Source: Paenibacillus_E sp042676385
GTDB lineage: Bacteria > Bacillota > Bacilli > Paenibacillales > NBRC-103111
Assembly (NCBI RefSeq): GCF_042676385.1
Contig: NZ_JBHTHA010000002.1
Coordinates: 1,362,567 to 1,426,566 of the forward strand
Direction: 5' to 3'
Length of the DNA stretch: 64,000 nucleotides
Shown: one piece after another, positions 43,811 through 53,299 of the stretch
How positions within the stretch are numbered: position 1 is the first letter of the stretch
How the letters are laid out: each line of letters opens with the position of its first letter
Notes under the pieces: generated by a model
Database searches by the model: none
What the model was told of the DNA's origin: nothing
What the model saw: the letters and a program-made list of their open reading frames with translations, nothing else
Made by a program: the position numbers and the translations under genes

Positions 43811-44628
43811 CCAATCGGCTGCAAAACACGCTTGTATATGTCCTTTTGACAATTTTGGCCGCACTTATTCTATATCCCATCTTCTACACGTTCACAGCTA
43901 CTTTCATGACACCCGACGAAGCATCGGCCTATCCGCCACGTTTCTGGCCAGGGAGTTTCTATCTAGGCAGTATTCTTGCTGTCTTTAAGCTGGTGCCCAT
44001 CACCACATTTATGACGAATAGCCTGATCGTTTCCATCATCATCATGGTTGGACAACTGATCACCTCCAGTATGGCTGCCTATGCATTTGCCAATATCCGT
44101 TTCAAAGGCAAGGCCATTGTCTTCGCCCTGTTCATGGCGACCATGATGATTCCATGGGAAGTCACGATTATTCCTAACTATTTGACCGTGAAAAAATGGG
44201 GCTGGCTCGACAGCATGCAGGGCTTGACGGTTCCTTTTCTGGCGACTGCTTTCGGCACGTTTTTGCTTCGCCAATTTTTCCTCCAGCTGCCTCGCGAGCT
44301 GTTCGAAGCGGCCAGAATCGACGGCTGCGGGCACATTCGCTGCTTCCTGCGTATCGTGCTGCCGCTCTCACGCCCTGCGCTTGCAACATTAGCCGTGTAT
44401 GCGTTCCTTAGCTCATGGAACATGTATCTGTGGCCGCTGCTTATCACAAACAGCGAAAAGATGAGAACGGTGCAGATCGGCATCGCCATGCTCCAGTTCG
44501 AAGAATTAACGGTGTGGAACCTGGTGTTGGCAGGTGTGACCATTGTGCTGCTGCCATCGCTGCTGCTACTCGTTCTTGGATTAAAGCAGCTTGTACGCGG
44601 CCTAACGGCCGGCGCTGTGAAAGGTTAA
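43807..44628 (+). CDS. ABC transporter permease (UgpE/MalG-like)
   Basis: Predicted 273-residue permease with six membrane helices. EAA loop FEAARIDGCGHIRCFLRIVL near 164-183; C-terminus GLTAGAVKG. The ATG overlaps the upstream stop codon (ATGA), implying coupled translation. A hairpin lies between this gene and the binding-protein gene. Confidence 0.9.
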   Translation: MTNRLQNTLVYVLLTILAALILYPIFYTFTATFMTPDEASAYPPRFWPGSFYLGSILAVFKLVPITTFMTNSLIVSIIIMVGQLITSSMAAYAFANIRFKGKAIVFALFMATMMIPWEVTIIPNYLTVKKWGWLDSMQGLTVPFLATAFGTFLLRQFFLQLPRELFEAARIDGCGHIRCFLRIVLPLSRPALATLAVYAFLSSWNMYLWPLLITNSEKMRTVQIGIAMLQFEELTVWNLVLAGVTIVLLPSLLLLVLGLKQLVRGLTAGAVKG

Positions 44629-44650
44629 ATTTCAACTGCACGATGGCATT

Positions 44651-44678
44651 ACCGCTCCGGGACTCCACTGGAGCCGGT
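44651..44678 (+). promoter_or_regulatory. Intercistronic hairpin before the binding-protein gene
   Basis: ACCG-CTCC pairs with GGAG-CCGGT around GGGACTCCACT, between the permease stop and the next ribosome site. It may set different expression levels within the operon. Confidence 0.4.
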
Positions 44679-44719
44679 TACCATAGATTAAACAAATGAA
44701 AAGGGAGAGAAACCAAAAA

Positions 44720-46111
44720 ATGAAATCGTTAAAAATGAAAAGCTCCGCGATCGCGATGACAGCGCTCGTTATGCTGCTGACCAGCGCATGCGGTACTGCT
44801 GACAAAACGACATCAAGTTCCGCATTCACCTCTGCCAACCCTACTGCTGAAGCAAAGGCAGATACAAAGAAATCTGCTGAACCTGTCAAAGTCATCTGGT
44901 GGCACTCGATGAGCGGCGAGCTCGGCAAAGCCGTGGATAAGCTTGTTACGGATTTCAACGCTTCTCATAAAGACGTTCAAGTCGAAGCCGTATTCCAAGG
45001 TACATACGACGAAAGCTTAAACAAAATGAAAGCTTCCATGGATACGAAAAGCGGCCCATCTCTCATTCAAGTATACGAAATCGGCAGCCGTTTCATGATC
45101 GACTCCAAGGCGATTACACCGATGCAAACATTCATTGATGCTGACAAATTCGACCTGTCTCAGCTTGAAGACAACATTTTGAACTATTATAAAGTTGATA
45201 ACAAACTCTATTCCATGCCTTTCAACACCTCGAACCCGATTCTTTACTATAACAAGGATATGTTTAAAGCCGCAGGTCTTGATCCTGAAAAACCGCCGAC
45301 CACGTATGAAGACGTAGCCAAAGCCGCTCAGGCGCTTAGCAAAGACGGTAAATCCGGTTCTTCCTTTGCCATTTACGGCTGGTTTATGGAGCAATTCTTC
45401 GCCAATCAAGGCGCTGAATACCTCAACAACGGAAACGGTCGTACAGCCGCTGCCACAGAATCACAAGTAAACAGCGATGCCGGCGTAAAAACGTTGACAT
45501 GGTGGAAAGAAATGGTCGACAACAAAACTTCTGTAAACCTTGGACGCAAGACAGACGATACGAAGAAAGCTTTCTTAGCCGGTCAAGTTGCGATGACACT
45601 GGATTCCACAGCTTCCCTGCGCGGTATCGTGTCTGGTGCGGATGGCAAATTCCAAGTAGGGACCGCGTTTCTGCCGAAACCGGCTGATGCCAAGGACGGC
45701 GGCGTTGTCGTAGGCGGAGCGAGCTTGTATATCTTAAACAATAAGTCCGAAGCCGAGCAAAAAGGCGCTTGGGAGTTCATCAAATTTTTGACGACTCCGC
45801 AAACGCAAGCTTACTGGCATGTAAACACAGGATACTTCCCAATCACGAAAAAAGCGTATGACGAGCAGCTTGTCAAAGATAACCTGGCCAAGTATCCGCA
45901 ATTCCAAACTGCGGTTGACCAGCTTCATGCTACGAAACCGAACAAAGCGACGCAAGGCGCTGTGATGGGCGTGTTCCCGGAAGCCCGCCAAATCGTGGAA
46001 GGCGCCATTGAAGAAGCGCTGACTGGTAAAAAAGCGCCAAAAGATGCGCTGGACGGAGCTGCAAAGAGCATCACGGAAAAAATCGCCGCTTATAACAAAA
46101 CGGTGAAGTAA
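44720..46111 (+). CDS. Extracellular solute-binding lipoprotein (UgpB-like)
   Basis: Predicted 463-residue lipoprotein. Lipobox TSAC with Cys24. The fold starts VKVIWWHSMSGELGKAVDKL, the run seen in UgpB (glycerol-3-phosphate binding) and related sugar-binding proteins; further landmarks are MPFNTSNPILYYNKDMFKAA (about 171-190) and GQVAMTLDSTASLRG (about 287-301). The ATG at 44720 follows AAGGGAGAG; an in-frame start at 44696 lacks a site. It is the third gene of the importer and has a strong terminator after it. The resemblance to UgpB and the divergent GDPD gene favour glycerol phosphates or glycerophosphodiesters; a sugar is possible. Confidence 0.88.
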   Translation: MKSLKMKSSAIAMTALVMLLTSACGTADKTTSSSAFTSANPTAEAKADTKKSAEPVKVIWWHSMSGELGKAVDKLVTDFNASHKDVQVEAVFQGTYDESLNKMKASMDTKSGPSLIQVYEIGSRFMIDSKAITPMQTFIDADKFDLSQLEDNILNYYKVDNKLYSMPFNTSNPILYYNKDMFKAAGLDPEKPPTTYEDVAKAAQALSKDGKSGSSFAIYGWFMEQFFANQGAEYLNNGNGRTAAATESQVNSDAGVKTLTWWKEMVDNKTSVNLGRKTDDTKKAFLAGQVAMTLDSTASLRGIVSGADGKFQVGTAFLPKPADAKDGGVVVGGASLYILNNKSEAEQKGAWEFIKFLTTPQTQAYWHVNTGYFPITKKAYDEQLVKDNLAKYPQFQTAVDQLHATKPNKATQGAVMGVFPEARQIVEGAIEEALTGKKAPKDALDGAAKSITEKIAAYNKTVK

Positions 46112-46115
46112 CACG

Positions 46116-46163
46116 AAAAAGTGGTTGAGGCGGGAGAATTCTCCCTGCTCAACCACTTTTTTT
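46116..46163 (+). terminator. Strong terminator after the UgpB-like gene
   Basis: AAAAAGTGGTTGAG ... CTCAACCACTTTTTTT with an inner GGAGAATTCTCC hairpin. Perfect 14-base outer stem and a seven-base T-run. Confidence 0.9.
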
Positions 46164-46251
46164 GTTCGCGCTCCCGCCCATGCGGGCTCGGCGCCAGCTG
46201 TAGCGCCCTTTTTGGGTCTTACAGCGCCGGAAACTCCGCGCTCACGAAGTC

Positions 46252-47820
46252 TCACCGATAATCCTTCGGGCTTACGCCGATGTATTTCTTAAACACTTTG
46301 GAGAAATATGTCCGCTCCATATAACCCAGCTTCAGCGCAATGATTTCGGTACTATGCTGCTTTTCTTTTAGCAGCTTGCAGGCGATTTTCATTTTGTAAC
46401 GGTGCATGTAATCCGTGAAATTGAGGCCTGACTCCTGTTTGAAGTAACGGGAGAAGTAACTCGGATTCAGAAATAAGTAGTTCGCGATATCGACTAAAGA
46501 AATGTTCTCTGACAAGTGGTCCGAGATGTATTGATCGATGAGCTGAAGCTTCGGCTTCTTCTCGATCCACGCAACCGTACCGCTGCCTAGCAGCGTATGA
46601 ACTTTATGTTCGAGAAGTTCCTTCGCCTCCGTCCACCGGCTGCAATTCAATAGGCAGCGATGGAAGGCATCGTCGCTTGTCTGGTTAAATTGAAGCTCGA
46701 TATGGCGTATCCATTGCGAACTTTTGCTCAGTAGCTCGTCTGGGTCTAATCTGTAAGTTTCCGCTTTAGCCTCAAGCGACTCCAGACTTTCCATAACGAG
46801 GCTGTCGTCCCCATTCTTCGTCGCTTCCTCGAGCCGCTGCCACTCCCCACCGAGAATGCCCATCACATCCGGGTTCCAAACACTGTTCTCATCCGGTAAT
46901 CTCGGGACATCAGAAACTTCTTCATAGAACATCAAACGTTCCCTCTGCATCAGTAAGCGGTACTGGCTTTGAATGTTCTCAATGCCTTTGAAAGTGGCAC
47001 CGAAATTGAAAACCACATCAATATTCAAATATTCGGCAATTTTGTTTTTCAGCTTAGACAGGTGCTTGTCCAAATCTTCAACCGCATTTCGGCTGAGATC
47101 GTTCTGGAAATTGGCTATGGCAATCAGACGAGTTTCCTTATCGATGAGCGTCGTTATCGTGAACCCTTCCAGTGGCAATTCTTCGGAAATGTTGGAAATG
47201 GCATATAACAGTAGCGATATATCCGAATAACAATACTTCTTTGGAAAAGATCTGTACTGCAGATTGCCCACAGCCACAACGAAATGGGGCAGTTTCCACT
47301 CTATCCCTAGCCGGGCACCCTGGTTATGGATGATCTCATTAGAGGCACCTGCCAGCAATTGCGTCCAAAATTGTGCTTTCCAGGTCTCCCTATGTTTTAA
47401 AATATCCTGCTTATACGTAAGCTCCTCTAAACGTTCTTTATCAGCCAAAAGTGTCTGTAACGTTTTTTTCAAGGCTGTTTCTAATTGCTGCGCCGTCAAT
47501 TCATCTTTTATCAAATAATCTTCGGCTGACAGCTGCAGTGCCTTGCGCGCATAATGAAACTCTTCATGACAAGTCAGAAACATGATCTTGACGTCAGGTT
47601 TCAGCTTTTGCAGCTCAACCGCCAATTCCATCCCATCCATTTGTGGCATACCGATGTCGGTGATGACCAGGTCAGGCTGATGTTCGCGAAACAAAGCCAG
47701 AGCTTTGACGCCGGATTGGGCAGAACCGACCAGCGATAATCGAAGCGCATCCCAATCGATCAATTTGGTCACATATTTCATCATGGGCACATCATCGTCG
47801 ACGAGCATAACCTTGAACAT
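46252..47820 (-). CDS. YesN-like response regulator with AraC output domain
   Basis: Predicted 522-residue regulator. Receiver domain with Asp8-Asp9-Asp10, phosphoacceptor Asp55 in VITDIGMPQ and Lys in YLIKDEL. The C-terminal 100 residues have two AraC helix-turn-helix units (ISLVDIANYLFLNPSYFSRY and STEIIALKLGYMERTYFSKV). The ATG at 47820 has GGAGG eight bases upstream; an in-frame start at 47871 would overlap the kinase gene and is rejected. It lies 29 bases after the kinase. It is expected to activate the importer of the same operon (minus-strand order: permeases, binding protein, kinase, regulator). Confidence 0.92.
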   Translation of the reverse strand: MFKVMLVDDDVPMMKYVTKLIDWDALRLSLVGSAQSGVKALALFREHQPDLVITDIGMPQMDGMELAVELQKLKPDVKIMFLTCHEEFHYARKALQLSAEDYLIKDELTAQQLETALKKTLQTLLADKERLEELTYKQDILKHRETWKAQFWTQLLAGASNEIIHNQGARLGIEWKLPHFVVAVGNLQYRSFPKKYCYSDISLLLYAISNISEELPLEGFTITTLIDKETRLIAIANFQNDLSRNAVEDLDKHLSKLKNKIAEYLNIDVVFNFGATFKGIENIQSQYRLLMQRERLMFYEEVSDVPRLPDENSVWNPDVMGILGGEWQRLEEATKNGDDSLVMESLESLEAKAETYRLDPDELLSKSSQWIRHIELQFNQTSDDAFHRCLLNCSRWTEAKELLEHKVHTLLGSGTVAWIEKKPKLQLIDQYISDHLSENISLVDIANYLFLNPSYFSRYFKQESGLNFTDYMHRYKMKIACKLLKEKQHSTEIIALKLGYMERTYFSKVFKKYIGVSPKDYR

Positions 47821-47849
47821 ATCCTTCCTCCAATCCGCATGAACAAACT

Positions 47850-49550
47850 TTATAACGGAATTCGCAGACATACAGCCGTTCCTTCTCCCGTTCTATTTTC
47901 CAATCGCATCGTCGTGGAGGGACCGTAAGTAAGACGCAGCCTTTGCAGCACATTGATCAGCCCGATTCTTTTGTAAGAAGCTTGATGCGCTCCCTCTCCT
48001 TGTTCCAGGAGTTCATTTAGTTGTTGAAGCTTATTCTGCGGGATGCCCTTGCCGTTATCCGCTATACGAATCTCCAGCATCCCGTTCGTCTCAAAAGCCG
48101 TAAGCATAATTCGCAGGTCCGAGTCCATATCGGCAAAGCCGTGTACGATGGCATTCTCCACGATCGGCTGCAGCAGAAGCTTCGGCACTTCCTTGTCAGT
48201 CACTTCATCAGCGAGCGTGATCTGCAGCTCCACATCCAAATCACTGCGCATTTTCATAATATCCACATAGTGAACAAGCAGCTTGGACTCACTCTCTAAT
48301 GTGGCCGGTTCATTAATTCGCATGTAGGCTCGGAGCATGCTCATGAGCGCATCGATCTGCCCGCTATGCAAGGCATCCCCTTCCAGTGAAAGATTGCATT
48401 TGATCGAATTCAGCGTATTCAGCAGAAAATGCGGCCGGATCTGGGCGAACAATGCCTGCAGCTCCATAACCCGCTTCTGCTCTTGCTCCTGCTCGATGTT
48501 GATGATGAGGGCATTGATCTGATCGAGCATTTCATTCAGCGTCCGGCCAAGTTCCGCCATCTCGTCTTTACCCTCCGCTTGAAAGCGGACCGAACGGTTG
48601 CCTTCGCCAAACTGCCGGGCACCACGCTGTAAAAGTCGGACTGGCCGATACAGCCGCCGGGCAATGAAAAACGAGATTAGCCAGAATAAAATGAAAAAGG
48701 GCAAAATGATAAGCAGCGATATATAAAACGTCCGCGAAATTTGGCCAGTTACCTGCGAGCTAGGAGTCTCATATACGAGCTTCCAGCCCGCTTTGTCAAT
48801 CATAATCTCGTTTCGAATATTGCTCTGATCCGCCGCCTTGCGCTCAAAAGGGATATTCGCGTTTCCTGCGATAAGATTCCCATTTGCATCAAAAAGACTC
48901 AGCTCACCGGAAGGTGCTTGTCCAAAAAACTTAGTGAAATAAGATTCCGGTATACCTATAAGCAGTGTGGCTAGAAGCTCATTATCATCAGGATCGCGCA
49001 GAACGCGGGACATATAGTAAATTCGCCCTTGCTGATCCTTGCTATCCACCAGACCCAGCCATTGAATGAATTTGGGTTCATCAAAATCAACACGCGGTTT
49101 AACTTGATTCCAGTCATAAATAATCCCATCCGGTTCGTAACTATCTACAGACTGCGTAATGAAATCCGACCGATTCGCCAAAAACATGATGATTTCCCGG
49201 TTCATCGTTTTAGCGGTAACGAAGCTGAAAAAATCTTTGATTTGCTGATAACTTTTCAGATTCGCGTAACTGTCAATCGCCTTCACATCAGCAAAACTGC
49301 GCAATTGCAGTCTCACATTCGAGTCCTGTACAAAAAAGTTCGAAGCATACGTCAAATCATCGATCATTTTATTGAGATCCTTGCCCATCACGGCAAGCAC
49401 CGATTCATTGCTGAGCGTAATCTTTTCTTTCACATCGCGGTTCGTCGTCGTGTAATTGAAGAAAGCAACAAGAGCTGTCGGCAGCAATATCAGCAGGAGA
49501 AAGGATATCTGGATGCGCCGGTAAAAGGAAGACCGAAACTTTGGAATCAT
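47850..49550 (-). CDS. YesM-like sensor histidine kinase
   Basis: Predicted 566-residue membrane kinase. TM1 at about 14-31, a Cache-like extracellular domain (about 35-270), TM2 at about 275-295, HAMP, then the LytS/YesM kinase domain with phosphorylated His374 in IRPHFLLNTL (HFLLN instead of the more common HFLFN). Its ATP-binding domain has LLQPIVENAIVHGF and DNGKGI. GGAGGGG precedes the ATG. It lies 111 bases after the binding-protein gene, with a hairpin in the gap, and presumably senses the same sugar. Confidence 0.92.
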   Translation of the reverse strand: MIPKFRSSFYRRIQISFLLLILLPTALVAFFNYTTTNRDVKEKITLSNESVLAVMGKDLNKMIDDLTYASNFFVQDSNVRLQLRSFADVKAIDSYANLKSYQQIKDFFSFVTAKTMNREIIMFLANRSDFITQSVDSYEPDGIIYDWNQVKPRVDFDEPKFIQWLGLVDSKDQQGRIYYMSRVLRDPDDNELLATLLIGIPESYFTKFFGQAPSGELSLFDANGNLIAGNANIPFERKAADQSNIRNEIMIDKAGWKLVYETPSSQVTGQISRTFYISLLIILPFFILFWLISFFIARRLYRPVRLLQRGARQFGEGNRSVRFQAEGKDEMAELGRTLNEMLDQINALIINIEQEQEQKRVMELQALFAQIRPHFLLNTLNSIKCNLSLEGDALHSGQIDALMSMLRAYMRINEPATLESESKLLVHYVDIMKMRSDLDVELQITLADEVTDKEVPKLLLQPIVENAIVHGFADMDSDLRIMLTAFETNGMLEIRIADNGKGIPQNKLQQLNELLEQGEGAHQASYKRIGLINVLQRLRLTYGPSTTMRLENRTGEGTAVCLRIPL

Positions 49551-49619
49551 GCATATCCCCTCCTATCCCCCAAACGAAATGTGTCTTTCTATTATAAAAG
49601 GAGCGGCTGCACATTGACA

Positions 49620-49649
49620 AAGGGATAAGGCCATTTAGCCCTACCCCTT
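49620..49649 (-). promoter_or_regulatory. Hairpin between binding-protein and kinase genes
   Basis: On the minus strand AAGGGGTAGGGC pairs with GCCTTATCCCTT around TAAATG with 12 pairs (two G-U); only TTTGTC follows. It may partly terminate transcription so that the transporter is made in excess over the two-component system. Confidence 0.5.
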
Positions 49650-49661
49650 CTTATTCATCGT

Positions 49662-51032
49662 TTATTTCGCTGCTGTTTTAATCACTTTATCCGCTTCATC
49701 TTGCATCCATTTCTGCGTATCTGCAATGGATACGTTATCCAAAATAAATTTGGAGAACCCGTTCTCCATCACTTTCTTCAATTGAGCCCCGTATGTAATG
49801 GCAATGTCAGAGGAGAAAGATGTTTTCACTTGCTTGTCATTTAATGTTGAAGTCAATGACGGAATGTCAACCAGATCTTTTTTCGCGCCATATAGACGTT
49901 CAATAACAGCTGTGGAGTCCGCTTTTCTCCAACCGGATAATTCGATTCGCGCCTCTTGTTCTGTCGACATATAACGGATGAACTGGTACGCTTGCTCTTT
50001 GTTTTTGGAATTTGCCGCAACCGCCATATAGTTGCCGCCGATATTCGTCAGACCGTTCGGCGCATCTTTGGAAGAACGCGGCAGCGGAGCGAACACCGTT
50101 TTGAACGTATGCGGATATTTCTCCGTATTCAAGACGTTGGGGATATTGAATGTAGCCGTCATCATCATAGCTGCTTTACCGGTACCAAACTCATTTGCGT
50201 AATTCAACTTCGCTCCGATCACATCAGCCAGCGATTTAACGGATTTGTCATCCTTTTCCATCGTGCGGCGGAGATTGAAGTAATAGTTGAAGCTAGGATC
50301 ATCAAATTGCGGCTTCAAGTCATCTTTCAGATATGGATTTTTCTTATCCGTGTATACGATCGGGTTCACGTATTCGCCCCAACTATGGAAGTAAGCTCCG
50401 TAGCGCTTATCATTGCCTTCGCCTTTGGTCAGCTTTTTCGCATATTCGCGGAAATCGTCCCAGGTCCAACCGAACGTAGGTACAGGCAAATTGGCCTCTT
50501 TCAGGGCGTCGGCATTCAGCATGACGAACCAGTCGCTGGCATTGATCATCGTCGCATAGTACTTGCCTTTGAACTTAGGATTAATGAAATACTCCTCTTC
50601 CGGCTTCACGTTATCTTTCGCGTATAAATCATCCAGCGGAGCGAGCACGTTTTGCCCGGCTCTTGCCAGTACTTCCTCTATGCTAGGCATGGCCACAACG
50701 TCGACTTGTTCGCCGGAGGATAACGCAACATCCAGCTTTTTCAAGCTTTCGACGGAGTTCCCTGGTACCAACGCAATCGACTCGACTTTAATGTTCGGAT
50801 TTTTCGCCTGAAAATTTTCGATAATTTTTTTCGTTGCCGCTGCTTGTGAGTCGCTATCCCAATTATAATATTTAATCGTTACATTTTGCGCAGGCTTGTC
50901 CGATGCTGCCGCAGTCGCTCCTGCCGATGCTGCAGGACTGCTAGTATTTGTGCCGGATGACGATCCGCATGCGCTCAAGATCGACATACTCATGATTACG
51001 CTTCCAAGAAGTACGTTCTGTATCTTATTCAT
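49662..51032 (-). CDS. Extracellular sugar-binding lipoprotein
   Basis: Predicted 456-residue lipoprotein. Lipobox LSAC with Cys22, then an Ser/Ala/Thr-rich linker. The fold starts VTIKYYNWDSDSQAAATKKI; landmarks are LSSGEQVDVVAMPSIEEVLA (about 105-124) and GTGKAAMMMTATFNIPNVL (about 284-302). The ATG at 51032 follows GGGGG by 7 bases; the in-frame extension to 51104 would encode a segment before the signal peptide and is rejected. It is third in the minus-strand operon after the permeases. Ligand unknown. Confidence 0.9.
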   Translation of the reverse strand: MNKIQNVLLGSVIMSMSILSACGSSSGTNTSSPAASAGATAAASDKPAQNVTIKYYNWDSDSQAAATKKIIENFQAKNPNIKVESIALVPGNSVESLKKLDVALSSGEQVDVVAMPSIEEVLARAGQNVLAPLDDLYAKDNVKPEEEYFINPKFKGKYYATMINASDWFVMLNADALKEANLPVPTFGWTWDDFREYAKKLTKGEGNDKRYGAYFHSWGEYVNPIVYTDKKNPYLKDDLKPQFDDPSFNYYFNLRRTMEKDDKSVKSLADVIGAKLNYANEFGTGKAAMMMTATFNIPNVLNTEKYPHTFKTVFAPLPRSSKDAPNGLTNIGGNYMAVAANSKNKEQAYQFIRYMSTEQEARIELSGWRKADSTAVIERLYGAKKDLVDIPSLTSTLNDKQVKTSFSSDIAITYGAQLKKVMENGFSKFILDNVSIADTQKWMQDEADKVIKTAAK

Positions 51033-51133
51033 TTGACTACCCCCATAAGGTGAATTGGTTACATTTGCATCATACAATGGATGTGAATACGGAACCGTGC
51101 ACAATTTTGAGTAGTTTGTGCAATTTTTTGACC

Positions 51134-51964
51134 TTATCCTTTGACACCGCCGATGGCAATTCCCTTAATAACTTGCTTCTGCATCACGATGAAAACAATG
51201 ACCAGCGGTATGATTGCAGCGAGGGCTGCCATCATCAGCACCGCATAATTGTCGGCAAAATCGTTTTTAAACAGCTGCATGCCGAGCGGAATCGGAAACA
51301 GCTTTTGTTTGATCAGGAAAATAAGCGGCCCCTGGTAGTCGTTCCATGTCCAAATAAACTTGATGATCGCCACCGTCGCCAGAATCGGTTTAGTCAGAGG
51401 CAGCATGATCCGGGCATAAATGCGCAAGTACCCCGCACCGTCGATTTTCGCCGCTTCGATGTATTCATTATGAATGCCCAGCATGAATTGCCGGAGAAGG
51501 AAAGTGAAGTAAATCGAGAACATGCCCATAAAAAGAAGACCTGCATGCGTATTATACAAGTGCAGCCATTTCAATAAAAGATAACGCGGGACAAGCGTCG
51601 CCTCATTCGGAATAATCATGCAGGACAGTAGCAGAAGAAAGGCTGCGTTACGACCTCGGAATTGCATCTTGGTAAACGCATACGCCGCCATGGATGAAAA
51701 AACAAGCGTACACAGTGTCATTATCGCCGAAAGCTTGAACGAATTCCAATAAAAGAGCGAAAACGGCACACGGCCAAACCAGACTTCTTTAAAATTGGCT
51801 ATGACGTTAATGCGTGCTGGAATCCACTCTATCGGGTACGTCATTACATCCGCTTCATATTTGAAAGCTGCCGAAACCATCCAAAGGAGCGGAATTAAAA
51901 ATACGACGGAAAATAAAGCCATTATAACTGTGGTAACAAGTTTCGAAACATCAATTGATTTCAT
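51134..51964 (-). CDS. Carbohydrate ABC transporter permease (MalG-like)
   Basis: Predicted 276-residue permease with six membrane helices. EAA loop IEAAKIDGAGYLRIYARIML near 168-187; C-terminus GIAIGGVKG. AAGGTG precedes the ATG at 51964; a start at 52021 would lie inside the upstream gene. With the next upstream permease it forms the channel of an importer of unknown substrate. Confidence 0.9.
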   Translation of the reverse strand: MKSIDVSKLVTTVIMALFSVVFLIPLLWMVSAAFKYEADVMTYPIEWIPARINVIANFKEVWFGRVPFSLFYWNSFKLSAIMTLCTLVFSSMAAYAFTKMQFRGRNAAFLLLLSCMIIPNEATLVPRYLLLKWLHLYNTHAGLLFMGMFSIYFTFLLRQFMLGIHNEYIEAAKIDGAGYLRIYARIMLPLTKPILATVAIIKFIWTWNDYQGPLIFLIKQKLFPIPLGMQLFKNDFADNYAVLMMAALAAIIPLVIVFIVMQKQVIKGIAIGGVKG

Positions 51965-51987
51965 AAGCGCAACACCTTCTTTCCCTG

Positions 51988-52926
51988 TTAAACAGAGCTG
52001 CTTTTGTTTTGAAATTTCCATGTAAAGGCTGTAATGATCCCGACAATCAGAAACAGCACCCAGGAAATCGCCGATGCATAGCCCATGCGGAAATTTAAAA
52101 ATCCTTCCTCATAGATGCGGTATACGAGCACGGTTGAAGAATCGTTAGGTCCTCCGCCCGTCAGGAAGGAGATCAGGTCAAATACCTTGAACGACGACAT
52201 CAGCGTCGTAATCAACAAGAATGATGTTGTCGGGCCCAGCAGCGGCAGCGTAATGCGGAAAAATTGCTGAGCCGATGTCGCGCCATCCATGCTTGCCGCC
52301 TCGTACAGATCGTCCGGAATGTTAGATAGCCCGGCGATAAAAATAATGATTTGATAACCGATCGCAGCCCAGATCGCAATAATGATGATGGCATAAAGCG
52401 AGTAATGCGTGTCCGCGAGCCATTTGGGAGGTTCCGTGATGCCGATGTTCACCAGAAAGCGATTGATCGGTCCTTGGGAAGGATGGTACAACGCGCTCCA
52501 AACCGCGCCCAGCGCAATGATCGACGAAATGTAAGGAATGAAGAACGCGATTTTGAAATAACTTTGCCCGTATACCCTCGAATGAATCAACACCGACAAA
52601 ATTAAAGCAAGAAACAGCCCAACAGGTACAACGATGAGGGTATAAGTAAAATTGTTTTTGAGCGCTATTAAGAACTTGTCGTCCTCAAAGAGCATTTTGA
52701 AATTATCGAGCCCCGTGAATTTTATCGTTGACAGGCCGCCCACCAAATTCCAATCGCTAAAGCTTAAATACAGCGAGAACAAAATTGGAAAAATGCCGAA
52801 AAGCAGCGTGCCGATGAACTCAGGCGCGAGAAACATCCAGCCGAAGAAAGCTTCCTTTCTCCGATGGTTCCAAAATCGCCCCCTAGTCCGAACGGTCGGC
52901 TGCGCCTTTTCCAATACGCTTGACAT
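51988..52926 (-). CDS. Carbohydrate ABC transporter permease (MalF-like)
   Basis: Predicted 312-residue permease with six membrane helices, the first near FFGWMFLAPEFIGTLLFGIF. EAA loop YEAASMDGATSAQQFFRITL near 206-225, and FLTGGGPNDSSTVLVYRIYE near the C-terminus. The ATG at 52926 follows GGGGGAG; the in-frame ATG at 52941 lacks a site. It is the first gene of the five-gene operon permease, permease, binding protein, kinase, regulator. Confidence 0.9.
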   Translation of the reverse strand: MSSVLEKAQPTVRTRGRFWNHRRKEAFFGWMFLAPEFIGTLLFGIFPILFSLYLSFSDWNLVGGLSTIKFTGLDNFKMLFEDDKFLIALKNNFTYTLIVVPVGLFLALILSVLIHSRVYGQSYFKIAFFIPYISSIIALGAVWSALYHPSQGPINRFLVNIGITEPPKWLADTHYSLYAIIIIAIWAAIGYQIIIFIAGLSNIPDDLYEAASMDGATSAQQFFRITLPLLGPTTSFLLITTLMSSFKVFDLISFLTGGGPNDSSTVLVYRIYEEGFLNFRMGYASAISWVLFLIVGIITAFTWKFQNKSSSV

Positions 52927-53058
52927 GATGGCTCCCCCCATTTATTTGATATAACATTACTATAGCGCCCAAGAACTGCGTTTCACGCTGACGATTTTTA
53001 CGGAAGTGTGCACTATTTTTACTTCTGGCCAATAGAAAAAGATCAGGCTGTCCAGGAC

Positions 53059-53087
53059 TTGACCTTTTTCCAAAATGCGCATATACT
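53059..53087 (+). promoter_or_regulatory. Promoter of the serC leader
   Basis: TTGACC (53059-53064), a 17-base spacer, TATACT (53082-53087). Transcription should start near 53094, giving a leader of about 240 bases to the serC start codon. Confidence 0.65.
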
Positions 53088-53093
53088 TCTACT

Positions 53094-53299
53094 CAACATC
53101 CATACTCGATTATGCCTATGATGAGCATCCAACTCGGAGGCGTTTTCGCCAAGGAAGGCCTGAAATCGGTCATTTCTAAGTTAACCGGCACCGCCCGTTA
53201 CCGCGGAACCAAGTGGAGGAACATTCATCCGAATGTTGCTCAAATTGGATGGCACCGCGAGCAAACGCTCCTCGTCCCAATCGGATGAGGGCGTTTTTT
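53094..53299 (+). promoter_or_regulatory. T-box riboswitch leader of serC
   Basis: The T-box sequence AATTGGATGGCACCGCG lies at 53243-53259, preceded by a Stem III-like hairpin ACATTC-ATCC-GAATGT (53221-53236) and followed by a terminator (AACGCTCCTCGTCC / GGATGAGGGCGTT then TTTTTT, 53264-53299). The bases CCGCG of the T-box and the GCTCCTCG that follows are the usual antiterminator/terminator switch. Uncharged tRNA would bind and permit serC transcription; tRNA-Ser is expected from the gene. The 5' Stem I is not clearly resolved by eye, so I cannot name the specifier codon. Confidence 0.8.

Noticed and set aside
53034..53070. Inverted repeat containing GGCTGTCCA upstream of serC, as an insertion-sequence end
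   Set aside because: Similar short text appears near 63658, but no transposase remnant, second end or target duplication is visible.
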